Made by a program: the position numbers and the translations under genes | The notes under the pieces: model-generated | Seen by the model: the letters and a program-made list of their open reading frames with translations, nothing else | Databases searched by the model: none | What the model was told of the DNA's origin: nothing | Assembly (NCBI RefSeq): GCF_030272615.1 | Contig: NC_081414.1 | Span: forward strand, 780,988,119 to 781,052,118 | Direction: 5' to 3' | Length of the DNA stretch: 64,000 nucleotides | DNA from: Cryptomeria japonica | Taxonomy: Eukaryota > Streptophyta > Pinopsida > Cupressales > Cupressaceae | In this document: positions 45,630 to 56,879 of the stretch, piece by piece | How the letters are laid out: each line of letters opens with the position of its first letter | Numbering within the stretch: the stretch's first letter is position 1

Positions 45630-47034
45630 ATGGCAGCTTCTGTGTCGACTCATGTGTTAGTTGAAGCAATTAAAGAACCACAACCACATTCAAGCTACAT
45701 CCTATGAAGGCTAGAGAGATCGACATGCCTGGTGCCCTATAATTTGTGCCCTCCTATGTGATACCGGTTGAAGATATTCACTCCTTCATCCATTGCAAGC
45801 TTGAAGAACTTAGAGATAAATTCATTTGAAATGAATTCAAAGGGTTCTATGATCATGATCTGTTGAAGGCGACACATTTGCATTTGAAGAACAAGGGTTC
45901 CTTGAATTATGTTGTTGATTTTCCTAATCAGTTTCATGCTGATTGGGTCAGGTATGTGTTAAGAAGAGTGCATGGTCAATTTATATGGCTAGAAGCTGAA
46001 GCATCGATCAAGATCACATAGGATGTGATTCAAAGAGTAATAGGGTTTAGCACAACCAATGAAGCACTAATCCTAAAAACAATATCATCCATTGAAGTCA
46101 CTCGGTTGACTCAATACTGATGTGACAGGAGAGAAATAACAATCACTCACATTGAGGATGTAGAAGTGAGGTTTGCTTCTGCAGTGATGGGTTATAGGGT
46201 CTATTAATCAAGCCGCATGAATAGTCTGCCGAGTGGTACTATCCATGCAACCTATCAAAACATCAAGGAGGATGCAACATAAGCTATTTGTGAGATGATC
46301 AGAAGTCAATTTCTAGTGGACATGGAACAAATTAAGAAGGACAAGAAGCAATCATTCAAGTATGGTTCATTACTGGCATGTATATTTTTCTATGTGCAAA
46401 TTTTCTTTCCCAGTAAGGGCAATGTAGTGTGGTTTGAAGATAAACCTATCATGGTTTAGATAGGTTAAATGATTAGAGATTTAGGTTATAAGTTTGGAGA
46501 AACAATGTGGGGTTATTTTAAAGAATTCCAAACTAGAATGCACAAAAGAGAGAGAATCCCAACCAGTATAGTTCAAAAGTACAAGGACAACATTTATTTT
46601 CTTGTTGATACTGATTGTTGCATTATTCAAGCGGTTCATCCTAGAACCTTTTAGGTACCTACTATGGGTTATGAGGTTGGGGAAGACATTACTAAAGTAT
46701 ATGCAAACATGTTACTGTCTAAACAAGTAGACAAAAAACAAAGAGATTTGGAACTTGTGAGGAGGGAAGCTCCAAAATAAAAATGGAACTCAAGGAGCCT
46801 ATCATACAAAAGAGAGTAAGGAAAATGATTGACACATTAGAAAAGAGGTATGGAGGTGAAGCATCCAGTGCCACTGCTTCCACTAGTACAAGTCAATAAA
46901 CAAGGACCAAATCAAACAAAGTTAAAGAACAAATAAGAGAAAAGAAGATAATGTCGAAGCAAAACCCAAGGGTACTGCATCAAGCAAGCCAACAACATAC
47001 ACAAAAGAAAAGGACTCAGATACTCCTACATCTT
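45630..47034 (+). pseudogene. Element D ORF2, N-terminal part, function unknown
   Basis: Start chosen at the ATG at 45630 (MAASVSTHVLVEAIKEP), the position homologous to the start in element C. Shared blocks: YVIPVEDIHSFIHCKLEEL, RRVHGQFIW, SSRMNSLPSG, ATYQNIKEDAT, hydrophobic LLACIFFYVQIFFPSKGNVVW, and QKYKDNIYFLVDTD with PTMGYEVGED. Numerous in-frame stops and some frame changes. The end is the insertion point of element A; the gene resumes at 54610. No known retroelement enzyme motif. The region may be a captured host sequence or a distant member of plant transposon-associated domains; this is inference. Confidence 0.7.
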
Positions 47035-47480
47035 TGTTGGTGTAAATAATTATTCATCATGGATATTATTACACTATACTTAAGTTTACTTAGGAAATGC
47101 ATTTCATAGTAGTTTGGGTATGAGACACTTGGGTGTTTGTGCCACATTGGGATAGTGTGTGTAGGAGAATTTCCACCTTTTATGGTGTTGATCTTATCTT
47201 GTTGTTACATTCCATCTCATGTGGAATATTATATTGTTTCTCCTACCTACCGTTGTTTCTTATTAAGCCACATGTCATGTTTATATGCTCACATATCCAT
47301 ATAGCCTTGCCTATATAAGCAGGCTCATCTACATTGTTTGTACAGGGAATCATTGAAAATCTTGTAATGATCTAGTTGATCATATTTTTCATCTTGATAG
47401 AATACAGTTTATTCCTATCATCTATTTTGTCTCTCTTATTTATTCTTTCTATTTCATCTACATCTTGGCAAATTCTCACA
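47035..47480 (+). repeat. 5' LTR of element A
   Basis: TGTTGGTGTAAATAATTATT to AATTCTCACA, 446 bp. The primer binding site TGGTATCAGAGCC starts at 47481 with no gap. Confidence 0.92.
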
Positions 47481-48143
47481 TGGTATCAGAGCCACTAGAG
47501 TGCCATTGGTTTGCCAATTGAGAGAAATTTGGGATTTTCATTTTCGAGCTTTCTATTGCAGGTTATTATTGGAGCTTGTTGGGTCAAATTTGAGGTCACC
47601 ATTAGATTGAGGAGGTTCAAGAAATTAAGAATTGCCTTTTGTTTCATCCAAACCCAACATCTGAGGCCAAATCTAGAGCCATTTGAAGGTGGAGGGTGGT
47701 GACTTGTCTCGGCACTGATCTGCAATTTTGGAGCATTTTTGGCCAAATCCGTCGTCGCCATTGTGCTTAGAAGGCCCAGAAACCACAAGATCGATTGTAA
47801 ATTCATCAAAATCAACCTCTGTTAGCCCAAGTTGAAAAAATTTCCCCTCATGGCCCATTGTACGGACTTGCAAGTACAGGTGGGGGGGTTAACATTTTAT
47901 TTTTTGTTTATTTTAGTTTTTTTTTTTAAATAAAACTTTTTTAAATAAGTTTTAATAATAAAAAAATAATTTACATTTTGTGTTTTTTTTTAAAATAAGT
48001 TTTTTTAATAACAAAAAAATAAAGTTTTTAATAAAGCTTTTTTATCTTTAATAAATAATTATTAAAGTTCTTTTTTATTTTTCCAAAAAAAATTGCCTTT
48101 TTTTATGTTTTTCTTTATTTTTTAATAAGATTTTATTGGGCAT

Positions 48144-48621
48144 TGTTGGTGTAAATAATTATTCATCTTGGATATTATTATGCTTACTTAAGTTTACTTA
48201 GGATAATGCATTTCATAGTAGTTTGGATATGAGACACTTGGGTGTTTGTGCCACATTGGGATAGTGTGTGTAGGAGAAATTCCACCTTTTATGGTGTTGA
48301 TCTTGTTGTCACACTCCACTCTTGTTGTTACACTCCACATTCAGTGGGTGATCCACCTCATGTGGACTATTATATTATTTCTTCTACCTACCCACACCTA
48401 TTTCCTACCTACCCTTGTTTCTTATTGAGCCACATGTCATGTTTGTGTGCTCTCATATCCCTAGCCTTGCTTATATAAGTAGGCTCATCTACATTGTATG
48501 TAACTATTGAATCATTATTATTGATCATTTTTTATTGATGAGAATATAGTTTATTCTTGTCCTATATTGTGTCTCTATTTTGTACATTTCATTGAGCTCT
48601 TAATCTTGGAAAAATCTCACA
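48144..48621 (+). repeat. 5' LTR of element B
   Basis: TGTTGGTGTAAATAATTATT to AAAATCTCACA, 478 bp, followed directly by the primer site TGGTATCAGAGCC. Confidence 0.94.
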
Positions 48622-48989
48622 TGGTATCAGAGCCATTGGGGCTTCATTAATTTGTCTTGAAGAGGCATTATTGCGACGTCAAGAGGCATATCTGAGGAGC
48701 AGCATCTTTTTGAGGCGTCCTAGACTAGATCTAACCTCGCCATTGCGTCCAGAAGGCCATTCCCATGAATTTTGGTTATAAAGTCGGCCTATTTTGCTGA
48801 GAAATTTTTTTTTGCCAATTTTGCTACTATTGTACGAATTTCAAAATTTTTTATTATTTTTTCAAAAAAAAATAAATTTACTTTTCTAAAATATTTTTAA
48901 AAAATAAAAAATTAAAAAAAATAATTGAAAAGTAAAAAAAAAATAAAAAAAAAATCAATCAAAAAAAAAAAGAAAAAATCAATTTTTTG

Positions 48990-49560
48990 GGGGCTCTGCA
49001 GACCCCCCCCGTGACCCTTGTACTCTGCAGGCTGCGTACCCTCCCGCCAACCGTACTCTATTGTGTTGTTTCCCGTACTGTTGTCGGTCGCTGCTACCAC
49101 CACCTCTGGCTCCTCCCGTCACCGGCCTCCACCACCGCACAACATCCTTCCACCTGTAGCACAGGTCCTGCCGCCGCCGCCTCGCTCCACACAGTCGCTC
49201 CGTCGCCACAGCCGCCACACAGAGCTCGTACCTAGTGCTGGCCCCCACCGGCCCTCGGCACTGCTCACCCGTCTCCGCGGACGCCCAAGTCCTCCACCGC
49301 TGGCCCTCGGCTCCAGCCGCTCCATCTGTCGGTGACCACCCAGACCGGAGGACCCGCACCCGCCACGTGGAAGGCGGCCACTGGCTCGCGGGTACAAACC
49401 TTCACACGTCAGATCTGTACGGCTAACACACAGACACCACGTGTCTCACCCAGTCAGCAAATCCGTACGGTACGGCCTACACAGTCACCTGGCCACGTCA
49501 TTTGTCCATACAGTATGGACGCCCAATCAGCAGAGGGCAAAGTTTTTGCGAGGGTCATAC
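48990..49560. other. GC-rich island in the leader of element B
   Basis: Directly after a run of A, the composition switches to strongly GC-rich for about 450-570 bp (CCGCCGCCGCCTCGC, CGTACGGTACGGCC), then returns to AT-rich DNA. Open frames exist on both strands only because stops are rare in such composition; I see no protein family. Element A has only a short related stretch (TTGTACGGACTTGCAAGTAC). Confidence 0.75.
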
Positions 49561-50219
49561 GGCCGTCAAATTTAACATAGTGACTTGCTGATGTCAGCAC
49601 CACATCAGCAGGGTTTGAAAATTTTGCAAGGCCCTCTCATTTGCATTTTTTATTTTGCAGTTCAACTTCAAATGGCCATAACTTGCTCATTTTTGCTCCA
49701 TTTTGTGTGCAATTTTTTTTGAAATGGGCTAGAATTTTGTGCTCTCCGTAGTGGTGAAGAAATTTTTTGATTTTGATGCATGGATTTTTCAGAAAATGCA
49801 GTTTTTGGTGACTGTACCTGAGTAATCCCAATTTTTGCAACTTCAGAGGCTTCGTTTGGGGTCATACGACCTCCTTTTCAGGTGCCATTTTTTTTTGAAA
49901 GTGCATATTTTTCGTTTACTTTCACATGATGCTATCAGATTGATGCCATTGTAAGTAGAAATTGTACTTTTAGATTTTTGCCATTTTTGGCTCTCTTGGT
50001 ACTTGTATATTTGCTTGAATCTCAGTTAGATTCATTGCACTACTGATTGAAGTCTCTTGTATCTCATTTGAGAAGTTGTAAAATTTGCATCATAAGTCCA
50101 CTTTGCCTTGTTTTGCAAGTGGCTCATTGTAATCGCACTAAGTAAAAGTGCCAAAATCATCACTTTGGGGGGGTGTCTCTTGTGCTTTTGTGCTCTTCTG
50201 TTCCTTCCTTTTTTCTGCT
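49561..50219 (+). other. AT-rich leader of element B before gag
   Basis: No gene. Contains TTGCATTTTTTATTTTGCAG and similar T-rich blocks; runs up to the gag ATG at 50220. Confidence 0.5.
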
Positions 50220-52499
50220 ATGGGTTCTTCTAAGTTTCCTCTCTTAACTCCACATAATTATGGTACTTGGAAAATTGATGCATGGAGTAAATTTATGGAA
50301 AAAGAACTCACTCATTACATTGATGGAACTATTGTTGCTCCCACTGATCCTAAGGTTGATCTAGTTGGTCACTTGGATTGGCTCACTAAAAATATCATGG
50401 CAATTGGTACCTTAAGAAAGTATGTATCAAAGGATCTCATTTTTCATATTGAGAAATGTACTCTAATCAAGGATGCTTGGCAAAAGTTTCAAGACTTGTA
50501 TGGTCAAGTTGATGAGATTAGGGGATATCAAATTGATAGTGATCTCACCATGTTAGATCCCAAGAACTTTGATACTATACAAGATTATGTCACTAAGGCA
50601 AATGAGTTGAGGGCACAACTCAAATATTGTCGCATTGATAAGAAGGATACTCAATTGATATTCAACTTGATAGGTAAGCTTCCACAAGAATATGCAGCAT
50701 TTGTTTCTAGTTTCCAAACCCATAGGATGACAATGGGTTCAAGCTAAAATATGCCTGAATTTGATGCTTTCAATGAAATGTTGATGATGGAACAAACTAA
50801 GTTGATAAGCATGGGCATTCTTAAGGCTTCTAACTCTCAAGCATTAGTGGCAAATCAAGGGAACAAAGGAAATCAAGGAAAGGACAACTCAAACAAGAAG
50901 AAATGGTGATCAAAGCCTAAGGACAAAGCACCATCTTCTCCAAAACAAGGAGATTCATCCTCTTCCAAGAGAGATAATTCACCAAAGAGGGAGAGACCTA
51001 CTTGTGCTTATTGTAAAAAGATTGGTCATGAGGAACATCGTTGCCATTCTAAGAAGATTGATGAGCTCACACATATCATCAAAAAGCATAACATTGATTT
51101 GCCTAAAGTCTACAAGAAGGATGATTCATCAACTTCCACTTCCTCACATTCAAAAGGAAAAGGGCAAGCATTCATGGCTTCTACAAGTGGGACGACTCAC
51201 TCTTTTGGAACAAGAAAAGGAAAAGCTCTTTGTGCTACTATCAATCATGATTCAGAGAGATGGCTTCTAGATTCAGGGGCTTCTCATCATATGGCATCTT
51301 TGCAGTCTATGTTCTCTACATTTGAGCCTTGCACCATGCCACAAATTTTGACGGGCAATCATACATACATGGATGTGATTGGGAAAGGATCTATTGACAT
51401 TGGGGATAACTCCTTCAATGATGTGTTGTGTGTACCCCACTTGACAAACAATCTCCTTTCTATCTATCAAATCACACATGGCACAACTAAGAGAGTTATT
51501 GAGTTCACACCTGACTCAGTTTTCATTAGAGACTTGGAGACTAGAGCTATCATTGCGACTGGGGTGGTTGATCATGCATCTCAGTTATACTCCTTTCCAG
51601 ATTTTGTTGATGATGTTGATTTCACATTTGATGATTCTACACATGATGATCACACTTATTGTGATGGTTCAGATTTTGAGGAGAACTTTGGACACTTGAA
51701 CATGGGGGTTCTCACATGTGACCCCGTTCTTGAGTCTTGTATTTCATCTCCTCATATTGATATCACATCACCTATTGCACCTCATAATGCCGATAGTGCG
51801 ACAGTTTTGCCTTCATGTGATTCAGTGTAGCAGGATATTCATTGTCTTCTAGCTTCATATTCATGGGATGATTACTTGACAGACATTGCAGGTTTGTTTG
51901 TGGAATCCTACATTGTAGATTTGGGAGACATCATTGATGACATTCGTCTTCTCTTTGATGAAGATGATCCTTCTTCAATTGTTGTGAGGGTACACTCTGA
52001 CCCTCTTGTTCATTCTCTACCTGATCATTCTTTCGAGGTTGACATGATTGTGGATACTTATGTACAGCAATTGGAGGAGGTCTCTTTATTTTTTGAGGAG
52101 ACATGTGAATCTTTGGGACATGTTCTACATCCATCTCCACTAGATCTTGGAGTGCTTTTTTCAGCAATGTGGCATAGTTTACCACCTTTGGAGGGGGTAT
52201 CTTTCAGCATCAACATGGGGACACTTGAGCAGTTTTCAGAGATTCTTTTCATCATGAATTTTCTTCATACATCTTCCCTTCATGACTGGGGAGACTTCAT
52301 GGATACACCTTTGGTTTTGTTTCTTCCTAAGGGGAGGAATGTTGTTCGATGTTCGTGGAGCAGTTTCTTCATACATCGAGCTTCTTCCATTGGTGCAGAT
52401 TCTCCATTGAGGGGGGATCACAGTTTGACTTCTCTTCTTCTCTCATATGGGGGGGACTTTTTCCTCACATGGGGTTTTGTTCCTCACATTCTTCTATGA
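50220..52499 (+). pseudogene. Element B gag-protease polyprotein with acidic C-terminal extension
   Basis: One frame of 760 codons from the ATG at 50220 (MGSSKFPLLTPHNYGTWKID), broken by three in-frame stops (50745, near 50907, 51828). Gag (UBN2 type) occupies residues 1-180: LIKDAWQKFQDLYG, DLTMLDPKNFDTI, KLPQEYAAFVSS. Zinc knuckle CAYCKKIGHEEHRC is near 51010. The retropepsin block SERWLLDSGASHHMASLQ is intact in its DSG triad, followed by VLCVPHLTNNLLSI. A short FGHLNMGVL recalls the start of GAG-pre-integrase. After that comes an acidic region (FVDDVDFTFDD, LGDIIDDIRLLFDEDD) with no recognised family, instead of integrase and RT. Confidence 0.85.
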
Positions 52500-52720
52500 G
52501 AGTTCTCTTGTATGTTTTCATCTCTCTTTTGGGGGAGGGTTTTTTCCCATTGGATTTTTCTCTCTTTCCCGACTTTGTGAGAGATTTCATTGCATTGGTT
52601 TTCATGCATTTGCATTTGTTCATGGGTACCTAACATGGCCTCGTAGCTAGGACCCATCTGGCATTGCTTAGTTGCATTGTAGACTTAAGTGCATTCCCCT
52701 AAGTTGCACTTAAGGGGGGG

Positions 52721-53198
52721 TGTTGGTGTAAATAATTATTCATCTTGGATATTATTGCACTTACTTAAGTTTACTTTGGATAATGCATTTCATAGTAGTT
52801 TGGATATGAGACACTTGGGTGTTTGTGCCACATTGGGATAGTGTGTGTAGGAGAAATTCCACCTTTTATGGTGTTGATCTTGTTGTTACACTCCACTCTT
52901 GTTGTTACACTCCACATTCAGTGGGTGATCCACCTCATGTGGACTATTATATTATTTCTCCTACCTACCCACACCTATTTCCTACCTACCCTTGTTTCTT
53001 ATTGAGCCACATGTCATGTTTGTGTGCTCTCATATCCCTAGCCTTGCTTATATAAGCAGGCTCATCTATATTGTATGTAACTATTGAATCATTATTATTG
53101 ATCATTTTTTATTGATGAGAATACAATTTATTCTTGTCCTATATTGTGTCTCTATTTTGTACATTTCATTGAGCTCTTGATCTTGGCAAAATCTCACA
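52721..53198 (+). repeat. 3' LTR of element B
   Basis: TGTTGGTGTAAATAATTATT to AAAATCTCACA, 478 bp, the same length as the left copy with only scattered substitutions seen. Confidence 0.94.
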
Positions 53199-54137
53199 GG
53201 CATAATAATTGTTTTTATTTATATTTTAAAAAATCTATTAAAAACACAAACATCATGGGATAAGTCAAATTGGGAACACATTTTTTCTTGTCACTTCATA
53301 CCTATCTTGGAGTGCTTCCAACCAGCAGTCAAGGGGGGGGGTGATTTTCTCGTTTATATCTCTTGGCCACATCCCAATCGAAGGCCTCTTTTTTTTCAGT
53401 ATTCTACAAGGCTTCTTGGTGGCATCATTTTCATGTTTCCATATTTGAACTATCATGTTGTATGCTCTTGCATGAGAACTGTTGTACTCGCACTATCATA
53501 AAGTGCCACACCTCTTTATATCTTGTCATTGTTGACATATTTGATGTAATCCTCTTGTACATGTAGATTAGGAATATCTTGTGAGACTTGGTGCATGGCT
53601 CTAATTGAGACTTAGATTCTACACATTTGTGCATGGCTCCCGTGAGATTTAGATTGTACCAGTATTTCTGCCATTTATGAGTATCTAGATGATGCTAAAA
53701 GAAGGTTGTCTCCATGCCTAATCTTCATTTTGTTGTAGTGAGTGATTCATTGTCATCGACTTGGTACTTGGTTTTGTCACACTTTGACATTATTGGTGCA
53801 GCATTGGCTCTCTTTCTTCGTAATGAGAAGGTGTTTTGGTCAACATCATTGGACCATCCTTGCAAGAGATTCGACTTTGAGGGGGGGTTTCATGGTCTCT
53901 CTTCTCTCTTATGGGGGGGACATGTTTTGTTCTTCTCATTCATCATTTAGAGCATTGTATGCTTTCATCATCTCTCTTTTGGGGTGGAGTTCTTTCCCAT
54001 TGGGTTTTTCTCTCTTTCTCCATTTGTGGGAGATTGCATTTCCATTTGTACATGGGTACCTAACATGGCCTTATAGCCAGGACACATCTTGCATTGTAGA
54101 CTTTAGTGCATTCCCCTAAGTTGCACTTAAATGGGGG

Positions 54138-54604
54138 TGGTTTTGTAAAGAATTATTCATAATGGATATTAGTACACTATACTTAAGTTTACTTAGGAAA
54201 TGCATTTCATAGTATTTTGGGTATGAGAAACATGGGTGTTTGTGCCACATTGGGATAGTGTGTGTAGGATAATTTCCACCTTTTATGGTGTTGATCTTAT
54301 CTTGTTGTTACATTCCACCTCATGTGGAACATTATATTGTTTTTCCTATCTACCCACATGTATTTCCTACCTACCCTTATTTCTTATTGAGCCACATGTC
54401 ATGTTTGTTTGCTCACATATCCATATAGCCTTGCCTATATAAGTAGGCACATCTACATTATTTATACGGGAAATCATTGAACATCTTGTAATGATCGAGT
54501 TGATCATATTTTTCATCTTGATAGAATATAGTTTATTCCTATCATCTACTTTGTCTCTCTTATTTGTGCTTTCCATTACCTTTAGATCTTGGCAAATTCT
54601 CACA
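54138..54604 (+). repeat. 3' LTR of element A
   Basis: TGGTTTTGTAAAGAATTATT to AATTCTCACA, 467 bp, preceded by the purine tract AAATGGGGG. The first bases differ from the left LTR. Confidence 0.88.
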
Positions 54605-54609
54605 ATCTT

Positions 54610-56719
54610 CCCTAGGTGAAGATAGACCGATAGGAGTGACATATGAGAGAAAGAAAAAGTGTGAAGGGACAGTTGACACAAAGGCTAATATGAAGCCCAA
54701 GAAGGATGAAAAGGAGGGTGATAACACTGACACCCAATCTGATGTGGAAATAAAAGAAGTACAAAGAAGTGGTAGAAATGTAGTTCCAACTGTTGATGAA
54801 TTGGTCCATGGGATCAAAGTGTATGGAGGTCTATCTAGTGTCAAGAGAAAATATCCCCTCTGCAACGAGGAGGACAAAATAAAAAATTGAAGAAGCACTT
54901 ATCTGGAACTTGAATAAGTTCTGCAGAACTCCTAGTGAACTATATGGAATAATTCCATCAAAATTGCAAAATCAAATTGAAAGGATATGGAAAACAACTT
55001 TAGTTATTGAGAAAGAGCACAAGATAAAAGAATTCATGGAAGTGCAACATGAGCTTGATTATAATCAAGCATCTATACTGGCAGAAGCATGTATTCAATG
55101 CTTTAAAATAAGGAATATGATAGGGAGAGTGGCCATAGGAGATGTCCAAGATGTGCATGATGAGGGTGTTGCCTTATGGAAAACAATCTTGAGCCAACAA
55201 AAGGAAGCTATAGAAGAAATAGCAAAGGAAACAAAACAAGACCAAGGTGCAACTACTCTTGACAAAGGGAAAGGTAAAGATAAATACTCTACTAAAGGTT
55301 TTAATTTTTTCTTAGTTGATGATATCATCAGTAGTGTTGTGTTAGATATTCTTAATCAAACAAAGGATGTAGAGCAACTTGTTGAACACAAATCAACTAT
55401 TGAAACTATTGATATTGGTGTTTCATCAGTAAAGGGAACCACTCAAACTAAGCATCCTGGTGAAGATGAAGTCCTAGTTGAAGATATACCTTATGAAGAA
55501 AAACCTCATATAACTTTGGTAATAATAAATCGTACTAACAATGAACCTCTTTCATCAGAAAAAGGTGCAGAGGAAGGAAATCTGAAGGTGATAAATTCAT
55601 CAGTACTACCTATTCAAGAATTAGAGAAGAAGGAAACCAAGGAGAAGCAAGAAAAACATAAGGAAGTAGAAAAGAAGGAAGAAGAGATGAAGGAAATAAA
55701 GGAGACCAACGAATTGGAACAACACAAGAAGAAAGAGGATTCTTCATTTGATCAACCTGAAGATGGTAAGAAAAAAGTGGTGGAGACTCTCTGATAAAGA
55801 GGAAGTTAGATTTAGAAAAGGAGAGTGAAAAGAAGAAATCTAAACTCACCACCGTAGACAGCTCTGACATTGAGCTTGAAGAAAAGGAAGAACAAATAGA
55901 GGAGGAAGAAGAGGAAGACTTAGTAATAGATATTAAGAAGATGACCCCCAAACAATTAATGAAAGTGTCAGAAAAATTAAAACTTCAAGCTGGAAAGGCA
56001 AAACTTAGAGAAAAGAGAAAGAAGACCAAAATTCTTAATACTGCAAAGACCATTTTTTCTAAACTCAATCCTTACATTGTTGTTGATGGCAGTGCACCCA
56101 TCATTGATCATTTGGGCACTCTTTTCAAAGCAATCAGTTTAGAAGCAACCGATCTAGAGAAGGTTGCAGTTAGATAGTATGAAACAAGGAGAGATGATTT
56201 ATTAATGGAACACATTTCAGTTAGCAAAGTTTCTCTCTCCACCAACACTAAAGTGGTCAAATCTATTCTACAGGAAGTTGGCCAATTATTGGTCAAGTCA
56301 TCAAGCTTCACTGATTCAATCAAAGGTCTTGAAGATAAATAGCTCAGACTCAAAGGGAAAACCAAGATCTGATAGGTTCTTTTGCTCCTCTTAGAAGCTC
56401 TGCAGTGACCTTTAGTGGAAAGGTCAAATAGTTAACTCATAAAATCAAAAAGTTAAAAGAGGAAGATGATGAACAAGCTCTTAGTATGTTAGAGCTACAG
56501 TGCTACCTTGCATCGATCATTGATTTCATGCAAAGGAATGTCAAAGAAGTAGAAAACCTTATAAGTGCACCTAACTATAAGATAGTAGATGATATGGAGG
56601 ATTTGGTTACAGTTTTGCATGGACACTTCAATACCATGAAACAGGTGAAGTCTTCATGGGAATTCTCTTTGCAAGCTTCTAAGGAAATTTTAAAAGACAG
56701 TTTTGTTTTATTCTCATGA
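54610..56719 (+). pseudogene. Element D ORF2, C-terminal part
   Basis: Resumes after the ATCTT duplication of element A: SSLGEDRPIGVTYERKKK, then YGGLSSVKRKYPLCNEED with a frame change near 54890. An open frame of 294 codons (54910-55794) includes RIWKTTLVIEKEHKIKEF, comparable with DNKWRIAIEKEQEMREK in element C, and a Lys/Glu-rich tract. Further segments are 55941-56177 (MTPKQLMKVSEKLKLQ) and 56486-56719, ending ILKDSFVLFS. Mostly helical, low in aromatic residues. Total ORF2 length with the N-terminal part is about 1,170 codons. Confidence 0.68.
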
Positions 56720-56879
56720 ATTCTCTTGTATATTATTTCCGTTAATGTCAAAATGGGAAATTTGTATATAGACTAAGGTCTATGAAACAAGGGTCAGAAC
56801 CGGCACATACATGACTATTTTGCAGCAAAGTCATTAAACCTTTTCTATAGTATTTTCCACCAATACCGAAGAGGGAATT

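Larger units (their letters stand above)
48144..53198 (+). mobile_element. Copia-type element B, gag and protease only, inserted in element A
   Basis: Two 478-bp LTRs (48144-48621 and 52721-53198) and the duplication GGCAT (48139-48143 and 53199-53203) define a 5055-bp element. The primer site TGGTATCAGAGCC is at 48622; the purine tract TAAGGGGGGG lies directly before the right LTR. Internal sequence: T/A-rich tract, GC-rich island, leader, then one frame with gag, zinc knuckle, protease and an acidic tail. Integrase, RT and RNase H are absent. The two LTRs look nearly identical, so B is probably the youngest insertion in its stack. Confidence 0.94.
47035..54604 (+). mobile_element. Copia-type element A, deletion derivative, inserted in element D
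   Basis: LTRs 47035-47480 and 54138-54604. The 5-bp duplication ATCTT flanks it (47030-47034 and 54605-54609). Without element B it is only about 2.5 kb: LTR, primer site TGGTATCAGAGCC at 47481, a T-rich leader, a non-coding tail, polypurine tract ATGGGGG and LTR. No gag or pol frame survives. LTR, leader and tail resemble those of element B, so A is a member of the same family that lost its coding part. Confidence 0.9.

Noticed and set aside
48979-49426. Overlapping open frames on both strands in the GC-rich island
   Set aside because: Stops are rare in GC-rich DNA; no domain, several equally long frames, and the place is the untranslated leader of element B.
51876-52499. A separate acidic gene after the element B protease
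   Set aside because: It is in the same frame as gag-protease, separated by a single stop, so it is treated as the C-terminal part of that polyprotein.
47133-54442. Repeated short open frames starting MFVPHWDSVCRR
   Set aside because: They occur in each LTR of elements A and B and reflect the LTR repeat, not a gene.
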